DNA of 64,000 nt from Hyphomicrobiales bacterium (GCA_900465675.1 UBJR01000018.1:1-64000); one strand, 5' to 3'; positions 32,767 through 41,617 are shown, counted from the first letter of the stretch. A program made the numbers and translations. Notes: generated by a model not told the origin, from the sequence alone.

Positions 32767-33684
32767 ATGGCATCGGGACACCGCGCACAGTGGAAAGGCT
32801 TTCTTAAATTTGGTGAAGTGAGCTGCGGCGTGGCCCTCTATACAGCGGCCAGCACATCCGAGCGCATCACTTTCAACACGATCAACAAGGCGACGGGTAA
32901 CCGCGTTAATCGCGTGTTCGTCGACAGCGAGACCGAAGAACGGGTTGAGCGGGAATCTCAGACCAAAGGCTTCGAGATCGAGAACGGGCAATACATCATC
33001 ATCGATCCCGAGGAAGTGGCAGCGACAATCCCGGAGAGCAACAAGACGCTCGAGATCGACGCTTTCATCCCATGCTCCGAAGTCGACGATGTGTATTTCG
33101 ACAAGCCTTATTACCTGACCCCGGACAAAATGGGTGCCGACGCTTTCGTGGCCCTTCGCGACGGCATGAAGAAGTCGAACGTCGCAGCCATTGCTAGAGC
33201 TGTCCTATTCCGCCGGGTGCGCTCGGTGTTGATCCGCCCCCATGGCAAGGGCCTGGTGGCAACCACCATGAACTACGACTACGAGGTCCGATCCTCGAAG
33301 AAGGCGTTCGAGGAAGTTCCCAAGCTGCAGATCGAGGGCGAAATGCTCGATCTCGCCAAGCACATCATCAGCACGAAGAAGGGCACGTTCGATCCGGCAA
33401 CGTTCGATGACCGCTATGAAGCCGCCCTCGCCGAATTGGTGAAAACCAAGATCGAAGGCAAGGCGCTGCCGAAGGCAAGAAAGGTCGAAGTCTCGAAGCC
33501 GAACGACCTGCTAGCCGCCCTCCGCGAGAGCGCCGGATTGCTGAAGTCTGGGGCGTCCACCGAGTCCAAACCGAAACGCACTGCGGCCAATGCCAATCAG
33601 GGCACAGGTCGGCAGCGCGCCGCGCGCGGGGTGGCCGCGAAGGCCGCCTCCTCCAAGGCTGCCCCGCAGCGCAAGGCAAGCTGA
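32767..33684 (+). CDS. ku: Ku protein (non-homologous end joining), first of tandem pair
   Basis: The 305-residue product has the bacterial Ku core: HRAQWKGFLKFGEVSCGVAL, FVDSETEERVER, the beta-barrel ring region with YYLTPDKMGADAFVALRDGM, and a basic Lys/Ala-rich C-terminal tail (from about 265) expected to bind DNA or LigD. Ku encircles DNA ends and recruits ligase D. The start MASGHR is set by comparison with the near-identical third Ku of this window. In S. meliloti, which has several ku genes, part of the set is under RpoE2 control; the promoter here fits. No ligD is seen in the window. Confidence 0.95.
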   Translation: MASGHRAQWKGFLKFGEVSCGVALYTAASTSERITFNTINKATGNRVNRVFVDSETEERVERESQTKGFEIENGQYIIIDPEEVAATIPESNKTLEIDAFIPCSEVDDVYFDKPYYLTPDKMGADAFVALRDGMKKSNVAAIARAVLFRRVRSVLIRPHGKGLVATTMNYDYEVRSSKKAFEEVPKLQIEGEMLDLAKHIISTKKGTFDPATFDDRYEAALAELVKTKIEGKALPKARKVEVSKPNDLLAALRESAGLLKSGASTESKPKRTAANANQGTGRQRAARGVAAKAASSKAAPQRKAS

Positions 33685-33697
33685 GGGAGATCGATCG

Positions 33698-34528
33698 ATG
33701 GCACCCAAATATTATTGGAAAGGCTACCTCAAGCTCTCGCTCGTCACCTGCCCCGTGGCGATGACCCCGGCGACGTCCGAGTCCGAGAAGGTCCGCTTCC
33801 ACACCCTCAACAAAGACACTGGAAACCGGGTCGTTTCGCAGTACGTCGACTCCGTGACCGGAAAGGCACTGAAGCAAGGCGCAGAGGCCAAAGGCTATGC
33901 TCGTGGTGAGAATGACTACGTGATCCTCACGGACGACGATCTCGACCGCGTCGCTCTCGACACCGTTAAGACCATCGACATCGAGAAATTCGTCCCTCCG
34001 GATTCGATCGAGTGGGTTTATCTGGAGAAGCCTCACTATCTTACCCCCGATAACGCCGTCGGCAACGAGGCCTTCGCGGTTATCAGAGATGCCATGAAGT
34101 CGGACAACGTCGTCGGCGTCTCGAAACTCGTGATCGGTCGCCGTGAGCGTGCCGTCATCCTCGAACCCCGCGAGGAAGGCATTGTCCTGTGGTCACTCCG
34201 TTTCGGCGACGAAGTGCGCCCGGAGGAGAGCTATTTCGAGGACATCGAGGACGAAGCCGATCCCGACCTGATCCCGCTGGTACAGAAACTCATAAAGCAG
34301 AAATCGGCACACTGGTCGCCCGACATGGTCAGCGATCCAATACAGACGAGCCTGCTGAATCTGATAGCCGAGAAGAAGAAGGCGATGAAGCCGAAGAAGG
34401 CGGCCAGAGGCAAACGTTCGGATGCCGCTCCGAAGGATAACGTCGTCAACATAATGGATGCTCTGAGGAAGAGCGTCGATGCCGATCTCCGAGGTAGGAA
34501 GGCGGCCTCATCCCATGCATCTTCTTGA
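33698..34528 (+). CDS. ku: Ku protein, second of tandem pair
   Basis: This 276-residue Ku paralogue (MAPKYYWKGYLKLSLVTCPV, FHTLNKDTGNRVVSQYVDS, LEKPHYLTPDNAVGNEAFAV) lies 13 bases behind the first, so they are co-transcribed. A GAGGGAG site precedes its ATG. It is clearly diverged from the first and third copies. Tandem Ku genes in rhizobia can form heterodimers, which would make this pair a functional unit. The C-terminal basic tail is shorter (KKAMKPKKAARGKRSDAAPK). Confidence 0.95.
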   Translation: MAPKYYWKGYLKLSLVTCPVAMTPATSESEKVRFHTLNKDTGNRVVSQYVDSVTGKALKQGAEAKGYARGENDYVILTDDDLDRVALDTVKTIDIEKFVPPDSIEWVYLEKPHYLTPDNAVGNEAFAVIRDAMKSDNVVGVSKLVIGRRERAVILEPREEGIVLWSLRFGDEVRPEESYFEDIEDEADPDLIPLVQKLIKQKSAHWSPDMVSDPIQTSLLNLIAEKKKAMKPKKAARGKRSDAAPKDNVVNIMDALRKSVDADLRGRKAASSHASS

Positions 34529-34775
34529 AACCAAAGTCGCTCACGAAAAGACAGGGTGGCGCGTAGACTTTCTTGGCGACGACGGGGAGTTGGTGTCGAT
34601 CAAGGTCGCTGACGGGCACGCATTCAGCGAGGAAGAGGCCATCGTTCACGCCAAGGAGGTAATGGTGCAACTGACTGCATTTGGCACCCGCGGTGGCGGT
34701 CGAAGCATTAACGCCTATGACGCTGCGAGCAATGGCAACTTCGACGACGAGCCGCCGTTCGGTACTTGGCACTGA
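34515..34775 (+). CDS. Small protein at the end of the Ku operon (86 aa)
   Basis: The ATG at 34515 overlaps the end of the second Ku gene by 14 bases, implying co-translation. The protein has a beta-rich first half (WRVDFLGDDGELVSIKVADG), a helix (SEEEAIVHAKEVMVQLTAFG) and a C-terminal tail INAYDAASNGNFDDEPPFGT. The tail motif recurs almost identically at the end of the dehydrogenase at 3308. Function unknown; genetic coupling hints at a link with end joining or stress. Confidence 0.65.
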   Translation: MHLLETKVAHEKTGWRVDFLGDDGELVSIKVADGHAFSEEEAIVHAKEVMVQLTAFGTRGGGRSINAYDAASNGNFDDEPPFGTWH

Positions 34776-35355
34776 TATGTGACATTTGGCAGATGGCACG
34801 CGTGAATGAGACGTTTTTTCCTCACACGCCTGATGTCGCGGCTTCACGCTGCCTTCAAGCGAAGCTGTGCCTGGGGCAATGGTGGCTCGCTTGATGAAGG
34901 TGAATGGCATTATCGCTGAAGATCCGGAAGACGACAGACGCTAATTAAAGCGCCTTTTACAGTTCCAAAAAAGCGCGGCCGCTTTGGTCGTTCCGGGCAC
35001 GGTCGGGCTACGATCTCGGAATAGTGCGACGGCGTACCAACACTGTCACGAAAGCATCGCCCAAATGCAGAGACGCAAATCTGGCTGCCATATACCTACC
35101 CCTTGACTATTGCTTCATGAATGGCGCGCGCGACCTCAGGCTTGTCGCTCACCGAGATAGCACAATATGGTTGGCCCCGCTCAGCACTAAGGGCATGAAA
35201 GGCAAAAAGCGCTGCAAGTGGAGCATGCCCGTAACACCGTGTCTGAGTTGAGGTTCCAGGTGAATAAGCCTTCTACGCCAGCACGTGTGAGTGCCGCATC
35301 GCATTTCATCCATCCTTGTCTGCGTCGCGTCGCCTTCCTGTCGAGTCAATCGGTG
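34776..35355. other. Intergenic stretch without a supported gene
   Basis: About 580 bases. An imperfect palindrome (AAAGCG..CGCTTT) lies near 34965, and two GTTCC motifs occur with no minus-strand gene at the right distance. Nothing else seen. Confidence 0.4.
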
Positions 35356-35380
35356 GGAACAGACCGCTCTCGCCGTCGTT
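35356..35380 (+). promoter_or_regulatory. EcfG/RpoE2-type promoter (full consensus)
   Basis: GGAAC-N16-CGTT, 23 bases before the start of the 53-aa membrane gene. Confidence 0.7.
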
Positions 35381-35403
35381 ACTGCATGAATATGGAGAAG
35401 AGC

Positions 35404-35565
35404 ATGACACGCTACCTTGACACGCCGGCTGCCGCGGAGCCGCCAAAGCCTGACATAAACACGCACATCCGCACCAATCCCAGGGTGAAGGGGATACTAT
35501 GGACGGCGGGAATTGGCATGGGACTTCTCATCGTGATCGCTACTGTGATTTCTCATGTCCTATAA
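35404..35565 (+). CDS. Small membrane protein (53 aa)
   Basis: MTRYLDTPAAAEPPKPDINT is a soluble Pro-rich head. It is followed by one membrane helix (ILWTAGIGMGLLIVIATVIS). A GGAGAAG site precedes the ATG, and a full-consensus stress promoter lies directly upstream. The next gene starts inside this one (11-base overlap), so they are translationally coupled. No family recognised. Confidence 0.65.
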   Translation: MTRYLDTPAAAEPPKPDINTHIRTNPRVKGILWTAGIGMGLLIVIATVISHVL

Positions 35566-35782
35566 GGATGCCAGATCGGTCGATAGCCGCACCCATGTCA
35601 GAGAGGATCGATACCAGGCAATCCCGGGCGAGGACGGCTGGACGGTGGTGGATCGCTTGAGCGGTCTTCCAGCGGCTTCCAACGGCCGCGACTTCATCAA
35701 ACTAAGAAAAACAGACGCGCGCGACATTTCAAATGAACTCAATAATTGCGAAAGAGAGGGCAAGCCCAGCCCGCTACTGTAA
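35555..35782 (+). CDS. Small protein of unknown function coupled to the membrane protein (75 aa)
   Basis: The product has a beta-type core (DRYQAIPGEDGWTVVDRLSG) followed by a helix (LRKTDARDISNELNNCERE). The size and the WTVVDRxTGxPA pattern resemble other short rhizobial proteins of unknown role. The start overlaps the end of the upstream gene, suggesting a two-gene stress operon ended by the hairpin at 35846. Confidence 0.55.
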   Translation: MSYKDARSVDSRTHVREDRYQAIPGEDGWTVVDRLSGLPAASNGRDFIKLRKTDARDISNELNNCEREGKPSPLL

Positions 35783-35845
35783 ATTCTCTGATCGACGATT
35801 TCCGCATCGGTGCTTGCACGGGAAATCCACATACTTTGATAACTG

Positions 35846-35884
35846 AGCGGCCCGCCGGCAGCTATTCCGGGGTGTTGGGCCGCT
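35846..35884 (+). terminator. Hairpin terminator of the two-gene stress operon
   Basis: AGCGGCCC / GGGCCGCT stem of eight pairs with a long loop. Only a weak T-tract follows. Confidence 0.45.
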
Positions 35885-35955
35885 TTGAGGCTTCTTCGTA
35901 ACGGCGGATGTCAGGGCGCCATTCAACTGCCTTTGACGATCGCATAAAATTAATT

Positions 35956-36295
35956 TTACGGAAAACCAGCGACCCAACTGCTGGAGAAAAGCATGCGCTC
36001 GGGATCGCCATCGAGGCCCTCGGTGATATCGAAAGCAATTAAGCGCTCGACGACCCCATCGAAGTCATGCATCCGCAATGCGAGATGCCAGCTGTTGCGA
36101 TCAATCGCCGGCCACTTACGGGACGTTCCTTCGTGGTCTACCGCGTGCAGCTGCAAATCGCGCACCCGTGGCGTCCCTCACCGGAAAGTCAAGACGTGGA
36201 ATATCCGTCAGCCCAACCAAGTCTCGGTAGGATAGGGGCGAAGTTTTGAGATCCGCCGTGATGATCGATGCGTGATGCAGAGCAGGAACGGGATT
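35956..36295 (-). pseudogene. Frameshifted glyoxalase/VOC-family gene
   Basis: The first part reads LHHASIITADLKTSPLSYRD, then LVGLTDIPRLDFPV, the typical first half of a VOC dioxygenase/lyase domain with a metal-binding His. Near 36165 the frame shifts, and the second half continues as LQLHAVDHEGT, WHLALRMHDFDGVVERLIAF and ITEGLDGDP. One frameshift splits an otherwise recognisable single-domain protein of about 125 residues. Recent decay is likely, because both halves still read well. Confidence 0.7.
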
Positions 36296-36327
36296 CTGTC
36301 TTCGAACCGCCAGCGCGCAATGCGAGG

Positions 36328-36801
36328 TCAGGGACCAGAACCATCTAGTGAGCAGCACTTGCAGACCGTCGTTTCGGTTGTCCGATACGTTCGAAAACCC
36401 ATCCGCTCGTAGTACGCCTGTGCAATGTCGTTGCCTATTCCGATAAAGGCCTCGATTTTCTCAAGCCCCGCTTCGATGGCCGCCTGTCGGGTCGTCCCGA
36501 ACAGCTCGCGCCCGACACCAGTCCTGGCTGCGTCTGGAGAGACATGCGTGCCGACAATGCCCCATCCAACTGGCGTGTCATAGGGATTATCATCAGTCGC
36601 TCGGATCAGCGATTGAAAGCCGAGTAGGTTTCCGTTGTCGTCCTCGGCCAGGGAACAGCGGATGCCAGCCGGATTGTCGATATAATGCTCGCGAACGAAT
36701 TCGACGTCTGCTCTTGCCGTCCGCTTTCCGGCAGCAACCAGCCGCTTGAGCATTTCACTTATAGGAAGAGCGTCTTCAGCCTCTGCTGTCCGAATCTTCA
36801 C
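36328..36801 (-). CDS. GNAT-family N-acetyltransferase
   Basis: The 157-residue protein has the GNAT fold. It starts MKIRTAEAEDALPISEMLKR, has the acetyl-CoA loop in VSPDAARTGVGRELFGTTRQ (R/QxxGxG/A as RTGVGR) and the late strand YYERMGFRTYR. The substrate is unknown; close types are described as L-amino acid or phosphinothricin acetyltransferase-like. It is followed downstream by the decayed VOC gene and is not part of an obvious operon. Confidence 0.88.
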   Translation of the reverse strand: MKIRTAEAEDALPISEMLKRLVAAGKRTARADVEFVREHYIDNPAGIRCSLAEDDNGNLLGFQSLIRATDDNPYDTPVGWGIVGTHVSPDAARTGVGRELFGTTRQAAIEAGLEKIEAFIGIGNDIAQAYYERMGFRTYRTTETTVCKCCSLDGSGP

Positions 36802-36893
36802 TGTAACCTCGCTCCGGAGCTGTGGTGATCGACCGCCGGCCGTCTCAATATGTCGGCCGCACCGGGAATGTAGGTCGAGACAGCACGACTACG

Positions 36894-37076
36894 CTAGAGT
36901 TGACGACCCTGGTTTTGAGCCTGTTCCAGTGCCAGCGCGTGGCGTTCTTTCTTTGCCTCGCGTCTACGCTGTTCCGCTGTCAGGAAATTTCGTGCCGTTT
37001 GCGCGAAGCCTTGACGCGGCTCGTGTTTCCGTAAGTTGGAGAAGTCGCTGGGCTGTGATGCCGAATTCTCGGTCAT
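36894..37076 (-). CDS. Small basic protein of unknown function (60 aa)
   Basis: The ATG at 37076 follows a GAGGAA site. The product is basic and largely helical or disordered (SNLRKHEPRQGFAQTARNFL, AEQRRREAKKERHALALEQA). Its charge pattern suggests nucleic-acid binding or an unstructured stress protein. Not assigned to a family. Confidence 0.5.
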   Translation of the reverse strand: MTENSASQPSDFSNLRKHEPRQGFAQTARNFLTAEQRRREAKKERHALALEQAQNQGRQL

Positions 37077-37166
37077 GGGTGTTTCCTCTATTGCCGGGAG
37101 AGAACGCGCCAAGCAGTGAAAGGATACGGCGTCCGCCTGATTTTTTTCATGAGGATGGTATTGTCG

Positions 37167-37358
37167 TCACGATCGGCCTTCCATCGCCTGGATCATCATC
37201 ATCGTATAGTCATCCATTGCAGGCGGCGGCACGTCGTTTTTGACCGCCTGCTCCGGCAGGATTTTATGCGCTGGATTGCCACCATGCGCGAATTGACGCG
37301 CCGACTTCTTTGCTCGGCTTGCCTTCAGGTCGATGCCGTTATCTCTGTTGCGTGACAT
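37167..37358 (-). CDS. Small basic protein of unknown function (63 aa)
   Basis: The start at 37358 (MSRNRDNGIDLKASRAKKSA) follows a GGAGC site; the frame is open further upstream without coding character. A basic first half, then a short Pro-rich hinge and a Met-rich end (DDYTMMMIQAMEGRS). A full-consensus stress promoter lies 35 bases upstream. Probably a small stress protein. Confidence 0.55.
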   Translation of the reverse strand: MSRNRDNGIDLKASRAKKSARQFAHGGNPAHKILPEQAVKNDVPPPAMDDYTMMMIQAMEGRS

Positions 37359-37392
37359 CTTTGTGCTCCGTCTGCGACTTGATTCCTTCATG

Positions 37393-37417
37393 AACGGCAA
37401 GGAAGGAAATTCGTTCC
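37393..37417 (-). promoter_or_regulatory. EcfG/RpoE2-type promoter (full consensus)
   Basis: GGAAC-N16-CGTT on the minus strand, 35 bases before the 63-aa gene. Confidence 0.65.
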
Positions 37418-37639
37418 GTGCGGAGTGGCCCGCGAAAAGGAAGAGAAGTGTGTCTCTCACTCGGCCAATGCCTGATTTTCAGGCGTTGACCCTACATCCT
37501 GTCGATCTTCCCAAAATGAGCGGGTTAATCACTTTCGCCAAATGTCGTCGTAATACATCACAAGTGGCGGGGATCAAGCGGTAGAACCCGATCTTGAACA
37601 AGGTCCGGTACCGACACGGCTTAGCGACGCTGGGCACTG

Positions 37640-38563
37640 CTACCCAGCTGTTCTGGCGCCGTACATCTGATTGTTGATCTGAATCAAAGCCGGCGAACTG
37701 ATATCCCACTCGAGCCTACGTGTCACGCGGCTCAGATCTGGCGCGCTGGTAACGAAGCGCTCGTCGTAACGGAGATAGAGTGTCTCGAAGAAACTGGTCG
37801 TTGCAAGCGGGCTGGTTTCAGGGGGGAAAGGTTCGAAAAGCTTGTTCTTGGTGGGGCCTTCCATTTCGACCAGGCCGAAACCGATTGCTTCATAGCGGCT
37901 GACATCGTCACGGATCCCACGGCGCCCGACGAGCTCGCGCAGCGCATTGTGGAAGCGGACGATCCCGGCCACCGGCCCGCCGCCGATTGCAATCGCAATG
38001 TCGTTGGCCGCCAGGGCCTTCGCGGGGGCAGTCTCATTGCTGACGTCGTCAACAGCTTCGGCAGCGATATCGAGCGCGCGTTCCGTTTGTCGGTTTGCCC
38101 GCAGCAGGACGAGATAGCCGAGGACGAGAGCCGGATAGGTGATATGCAAATTGGTGCATTCGCCGATCGTCTCTTCCATGCGATTGGTCAGGTTACGGAA
38201 CGCACCGGTTACGCCCTTGCAGGAGACAGCGAGTACGGGGCCGATCCCTTCCCTGGTCACGACGACATCGACGTTCTTGGTTTTCAGGCCGCCGAGCACA
38301 GTTCGTTCGCCGCCGCCGGCGACGGATGGATCATAGTGGAGAATAGGCACGCGGCCAGATTTGCGCTCTACCCGAAATGGCGGTCGCGGCGTGATGTCGA
38401 CTGGATCGAAGCCTCCCTCGATCACCAGCCGGCAGGCAACATACCAATGCAGAGGCTTGATGTGGCTAGCACTTTGCGTCTTGCCTGAGAATTCCGCGAA
38501 TTCCCTGAGCGCGTCTGCTTCGGTCGTCCAACGGCAGACATTACCTTCGATTTCAGTCGGCAT
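37640..38563 (-). CDS. Putative type II restriction endonuclease-like protein
   Basis: The 307-residue protein is coupled to a DNA methyltransferase gene (11-base overlap). A PD-(D/E)xK-like core can be read: VDVVVTREGIGPVLAVSCKG, with Asp at about 99 and Ser-Cys-Lys at 114-116, followed by GAFRNLTNRMEETIGECTNL. This layout is seen in restriction enzymes whose core acidic residue is replaced. No other domain is evident. I infer the nuclease partner of the adjacent methylase; motif evidence alone is moderate, and linkage raises it. Confidence 0.6.
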   Translation of the reverse strand: MPTEIEGNVCRWTTEADALREFAEFSGKTQSASHIKPLHWYVACRLVIEGGFDPVDITPRPPFRVERKSGRVPILHYDPSVAGGGERTVLGGLKTKNVDVVVTREGIGPVLAVSCKGVTGAFRNLTNRMEETIGECTNLHITYPALVLGYLVLLRANRQTERALDIAAEAVDDVSNETAPAKALAANDIAIAIGGGPVAGIVRFHNALRELVGRRGIRDDVSRYEAIGFGLVEMEGPTKNKLFEPFPPETSPLATTSFFETLYLRYDERFVTSAPDLSRVTRRLEWDISSPALIQINNQMYGARTAG

Positions 38564-40028
38564 AGTGTCTCCAGCGCTGAAGCGTCTGGATGGAGTCCAA
38601 AATTGCCTCGGAGGACTTCTTGTCTACCACGCGACCAGCCGGAAAGAGAATGTTACCGGCTTCACGCGGCTCCAGCTTCAGCATTCCACCTCCAAGCGCG
38701 TGGCCTTCGATCTCGCAGCTCAACCGGACGAAAGGCGTTTCCCACGAGGGGAGGAGTTTCGCTGCGAGCTTACGGTCGCGCAGCCTCACAGCGTGGACAC
38801 TGTTTGTGCAGGTAACACCTGCGTCGTTTTTGACAAGGCTCGCTGCGCGGCCCGACATGTACTGAAGGATGTAATCGGGCTCCTGGACATCGGGAACCGA
38901 ATACCAGGGGTCCCTCACCCGGCATTTATAGGCTTGCCGGGCTTCCCGACCAGGATTGCTATTGAGATAGCGCCTGACTGTGGCCGGCACTTCCTGTCCG
39001 CGGCTGATCTTGAGCAGCAGCATTGCCTGGTCATTGGCCTGCCAATCCGTCACAGTAGACTGGGTGATAGCGTCTTTCGGGAGCGAGCGCGCGTTGCGCA
39101 CCGAGGGCTTGAGGAACTGTGATGGGATCCCAAGTTTCTCAGCCAGGGACGGTTTCAGGTGGAAGAAGTCGTTGTCGCCGCTAACATAACCGATCCCAAC
39201 GGCTGCGAATTCCGAAAACCGACGGCTGTCCGGGTCCGCCGCGGCTACCTGATAAATCCCTCTTACCTCTTCCGAAATCAGGTACGGCCGCAATCTGCTA
39301 TTCCAGATAGAACGCCACTCTCCGACGTTGACAAAGGTTGTTGCCGCGGGCGGTTGTGCGGCCGGTCTGTATTGATCTACAACTGACAGCTCGATGCGAT
39401 CGGTCTTTTCGCCGAAGCCGTCGGCATAGAGAAGCCAGCAATCTTCGGACAGTTGCGGGAAGAGCTTCTGGCGCACGGCGACGATTTTCACCTGCCGGAA
39501 CGAGGCGACGAGATACTCGATTAGCGGCGCAGCATAAGGAGCGTGGCCGATCTCGGCCGGCACGACAAAAGCCAGACGGCCGCCGGCCTTCAAAAGCGTA
39601 GCTGTCGACACCAAGAACGGCGCCCATGATGATGTCAGTCCGCTGAAGCGTGCGCCATGCGATAAGCAATGGGCGAGAGCGCGTTTGCGCATGTCGCCCT
39701 TGAAGGTCTGGTAGCGGATGAATGGCGGATTGCCGGCTGCACACTCGAAGCGTTCCGACGTCTCCGCCGCCCAGGTGAAGAAATCGCCCTCGTGCACGAG
39801 CGACCAGGGAGCGCGGTCCATGGCAGAGCGCGCTGATACGAAGTCCTGCTCGATGCCGACGGAGTTGCGGTGGTGGACAAGGAAGTTGCCATCGCCGCAG
39901 GATGGATCTAGCAGCCGATCGTCGTCATGACGCAGCGCCCAACGCACGAGGGCGGCCGCAATATCATCCGGCGTGAAATACGCGCCCGATTGCTTCTGCG
40001 GCGGTCGAATCGATTGTCCTGTGTCCAT
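38553..40028 (-). CDS. DNA adenine-N6 methyltransferase (type II-like)
   Basis: The 491-residue protein has the gamma-class order: SAM-binding motif I (LLDPSCGDGNFL, about 39-50) before the catalytic NPPF motif (CAAGNPPFIRYQ, about 96-107). The N-terminal SGAYFTPDDIAAALVRWAL is typical of N6-adenine methylases. The C-terminal half should hold the target-recognition domain. It would methylate adenine in a specific site and protect DNA from the nuclease encoded next in the operon. An AAGGTGG site precedes the ATG. It could also be an orphan methylase with an unrelated partner. Confidence 0.85.
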   Translation of the reverse strand: MDTGQSIRPPQKQSGAYFTPDDIAAALVRWALRHDDDRLLDPSCGDGNFLVHHRNSVGIEQDFVSARSAMDRAPWSLVHEGDFFTWAAETSERFECAAGNPPFIRYQTFKGDMRKRALAHCLSHGARFSGLTSSWAPFLVSTATLLKAGGRLAFVVPAEIGHAPYAAPLIEYLVASFRQVKIVAVRQKLFPQLSEDCWLLYADGFGEKTDRIELSVVDQYRPAAQPPAATTFVNVGEWRSIWNSRLRPYLISEEVRGIYQVAAADPDSRRFSEFAAVGIGYVSGDNDFFHLKPSLAEKLGIPSQFLKPSVRNARSLPKDAITQSTVTDWQANDQAMLLLKISRGQEVPATVRRYLNSNPGREARQAYKCRVRDPWYSVPDVQEPDYILQYMSGRAASLVKNDAGVTCTNSVHAVRLRDRKLAAKLLPSWETPFVRLSCEIEGHALGGGMLKLEPREAGNILFPAGRVVDKKSSEAILDSIQTLQRWRHYAD

Positions 40029-40477
40029 GGCGCCACCTTAGGGAAATGGGAGTGCTTTTCAAACATAGACGGGCATGAGTTTCAAGAACATAAATAGAAC
40101 GAGCGTCTGTTAGCCTCGAAGCTTTTTTTGCTTGAAGGTGGCCGGTTTGGAATTGGGGACGAACTCGCCATTCGTCCTTTTGAGAGATTTCGTCGAGAGT
40201 AAACCGTCAGCCGACAAAGACATGCAGGGCAGCCCGGCACCGTTGGACAGGAAGCGGCGATTGGTACTCAGGGAAACTCGAAGACGAGAGATTAGCGCTG
40301 AGGCCGTCTTGCTCCTCCGGCAGACCGAGGGCACCTGCGAACCGATAAGGGCCAGAAAGACAACAGATCGATCCAACCCAGCGCCACCATCAAACAAGCA
40401 AACCGCCAGAGCTCTGTTCAATGATGCGTAGCCCCGATCGGGGGATTGGTCCGTCCAAATGCGTAGTTTCAGCGCCA
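40029..40477. other. Intergenic stretch with overlapping opposite frames
   Basis: Two roughly 100-codon frames overlap on opposite strands (40110-40421 minus, 40132-40431 plus). Neither has a ribosome binding site or a recognisable domain, so neither is called. A CCCCGATCGGGG palindrome lies at about 40434. Confidence 0.4.
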
Positions 40478-40690
40478 GACCCTGGAGCTAACAAGACCCA
40501 ACGAGGACTGGCTGCACCCACGCACATGCGGCCGTAGCTCCTCGACCAGCAAGCCCGGATACGTTGCCGTCGCTGCTATGGCAATGCTTGTGCGGACAAA
40601 TGAACAAGCTTCCATCTCGTCGAGGCATCCGCCATGATGGACGCTGCCTTTTACATGCGTCACAGTAGCTCTGTCCCAACCTATCGAACG
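40478..40690 (+). repeat. Dispersed degenerate repeat, copy B (frameshifted)
   Basis: Diverged copy of the segment at 10416-10640. The protein parallel (TRTGCT; then after a frame change SKPGYVAVAAMAMLV, aligned with SKLGYLAIAALAMLV) shows that it once encoded the same small membrane protein. It is now a relic. Confidence 0.55.
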
Positions 40691-40879
40691 AAACCCGCGT
40701 GATAGCTGGCGTCCTCTATCATGAGCACGTAAAATTGTTTTCTAACTCGGGCCACAGGCAACGGAAATCAATCTCAGAGTTGGCGCTCTTTTGCGGCCAG
40801 ATGAAGAGGATTTGCCGGCAGATGAACACTCGCAGCATGCTAAGATGGCGCTTTGCAACGTTACCGGAATGTCGTTCCT
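40691..40879. other. Short intergenic stretch
   Basis: Nothing supported between the repeat relic and the 245-aa gene. Confidence 0.4.
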
Positions 40880-41617
40880 CTAGCCGCCGACACCCGGCGT
40901 CCAGCCCTCGCCGCCTGTCTTGGGGAAGAGCTCCGTCACATTGGAACCGTTGGCCGGAAGGGGGCCGGAAATTGGTTTAGCTCGCGATCGCCGTTCGCCG
41001 GCCGCCTGCACGACCGATGCCAACCCCTCGCGCTGCTGATAATAGTCAGGCTTCTCCGGAAGATGGAGTGTAAATTCAGCGCATATCCGCTCGATAAGGT
41101 CCATCGCCTTTGCGGCTAAAACCGCATATCCTTCCTGGCGACGTTCAAAGAAGCTGTCGAAACCGGGGCTCGAGAGATCGAGACTGTCCAGCGCATTCCC
41201 AAGGTTGGCGACGCGGTTGGAAAGCCACAGGGTCTCGTTGAAAAACTCGTCTCCGAGCAACATGATATCTTGAGCCGGCGGCAGAACCAGAATGGGGTCT
41301 GGAGTGTGAAAGACGAATTCACCCTCGTTGACGGGGTTAAACTCTGGCTCGTCGTTGGCTGCGGCGTAAGCGGCGCCAACGAAATCGTCCAAAGCAAGGA
41401 CGGTCAGCATCGCGGACCTGCGCGCGGCCGCCTTCTCGACGCGTCTACGACCGCCACTCGCCCATCGTAACGCGCTCGGCACGATCGAACCGGCCGCAAA
41501 ACCGCCCGCTCCGATGATTGCTCCGATCACCATGATGCCCTGCGTTGTCTCGAAAAACTGCGTCAACACCCACCTCGTAAAGTTCGAGAAGTGACTTGCA
41601 TCGGTCGCACGCAGCAC
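40880..41617 (-). CDS. Membrane-anchored protein of unknown function (245 aa)
   Basis: One hydrophobic segment near the start (GIMVIGAIIGAGGFAAGSIV) is followed by a soluble region. That region has helix-rich stretches (SAMLTVLALDDFVGAAYAAA, DEFFNETLWLSNRVANLGNA) and a Gly/Pro-rich end. It looks like a bitopic inner-membrane protein with a cytoplasmic helical domain. No family is recognised. It is isolated, with intergenic regions on both sides. Confidence 0.6.
   Translation of the reverse strand: MLRATDASHFSNFTRWVLTQFFETTQGIMVIGAIIGAGGFAAGSIVPSALRWASGGRRRVEKAAARRSAMLTVLALDDFVGAAYAAANDEPEFNPVNEGEFVFHTPDPILVLPPAQDIMLLGDEFFNETLWLSNRVANLGNALDSLDLSSPGFDSFFERRQEGYAVLAAKAMDLIERICAEFTLHLPEKPDYYQQREGLASVVQAAGERRSRAKPISGPLPANGSNVTELFPKTGGEGWTPGVGG

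Noticed and set aside
40110..40431. Two overlapping roughly 100-codon frames on opposite strands
   Set aside because: Neither has a start signal or family features, so no choice can be supported.
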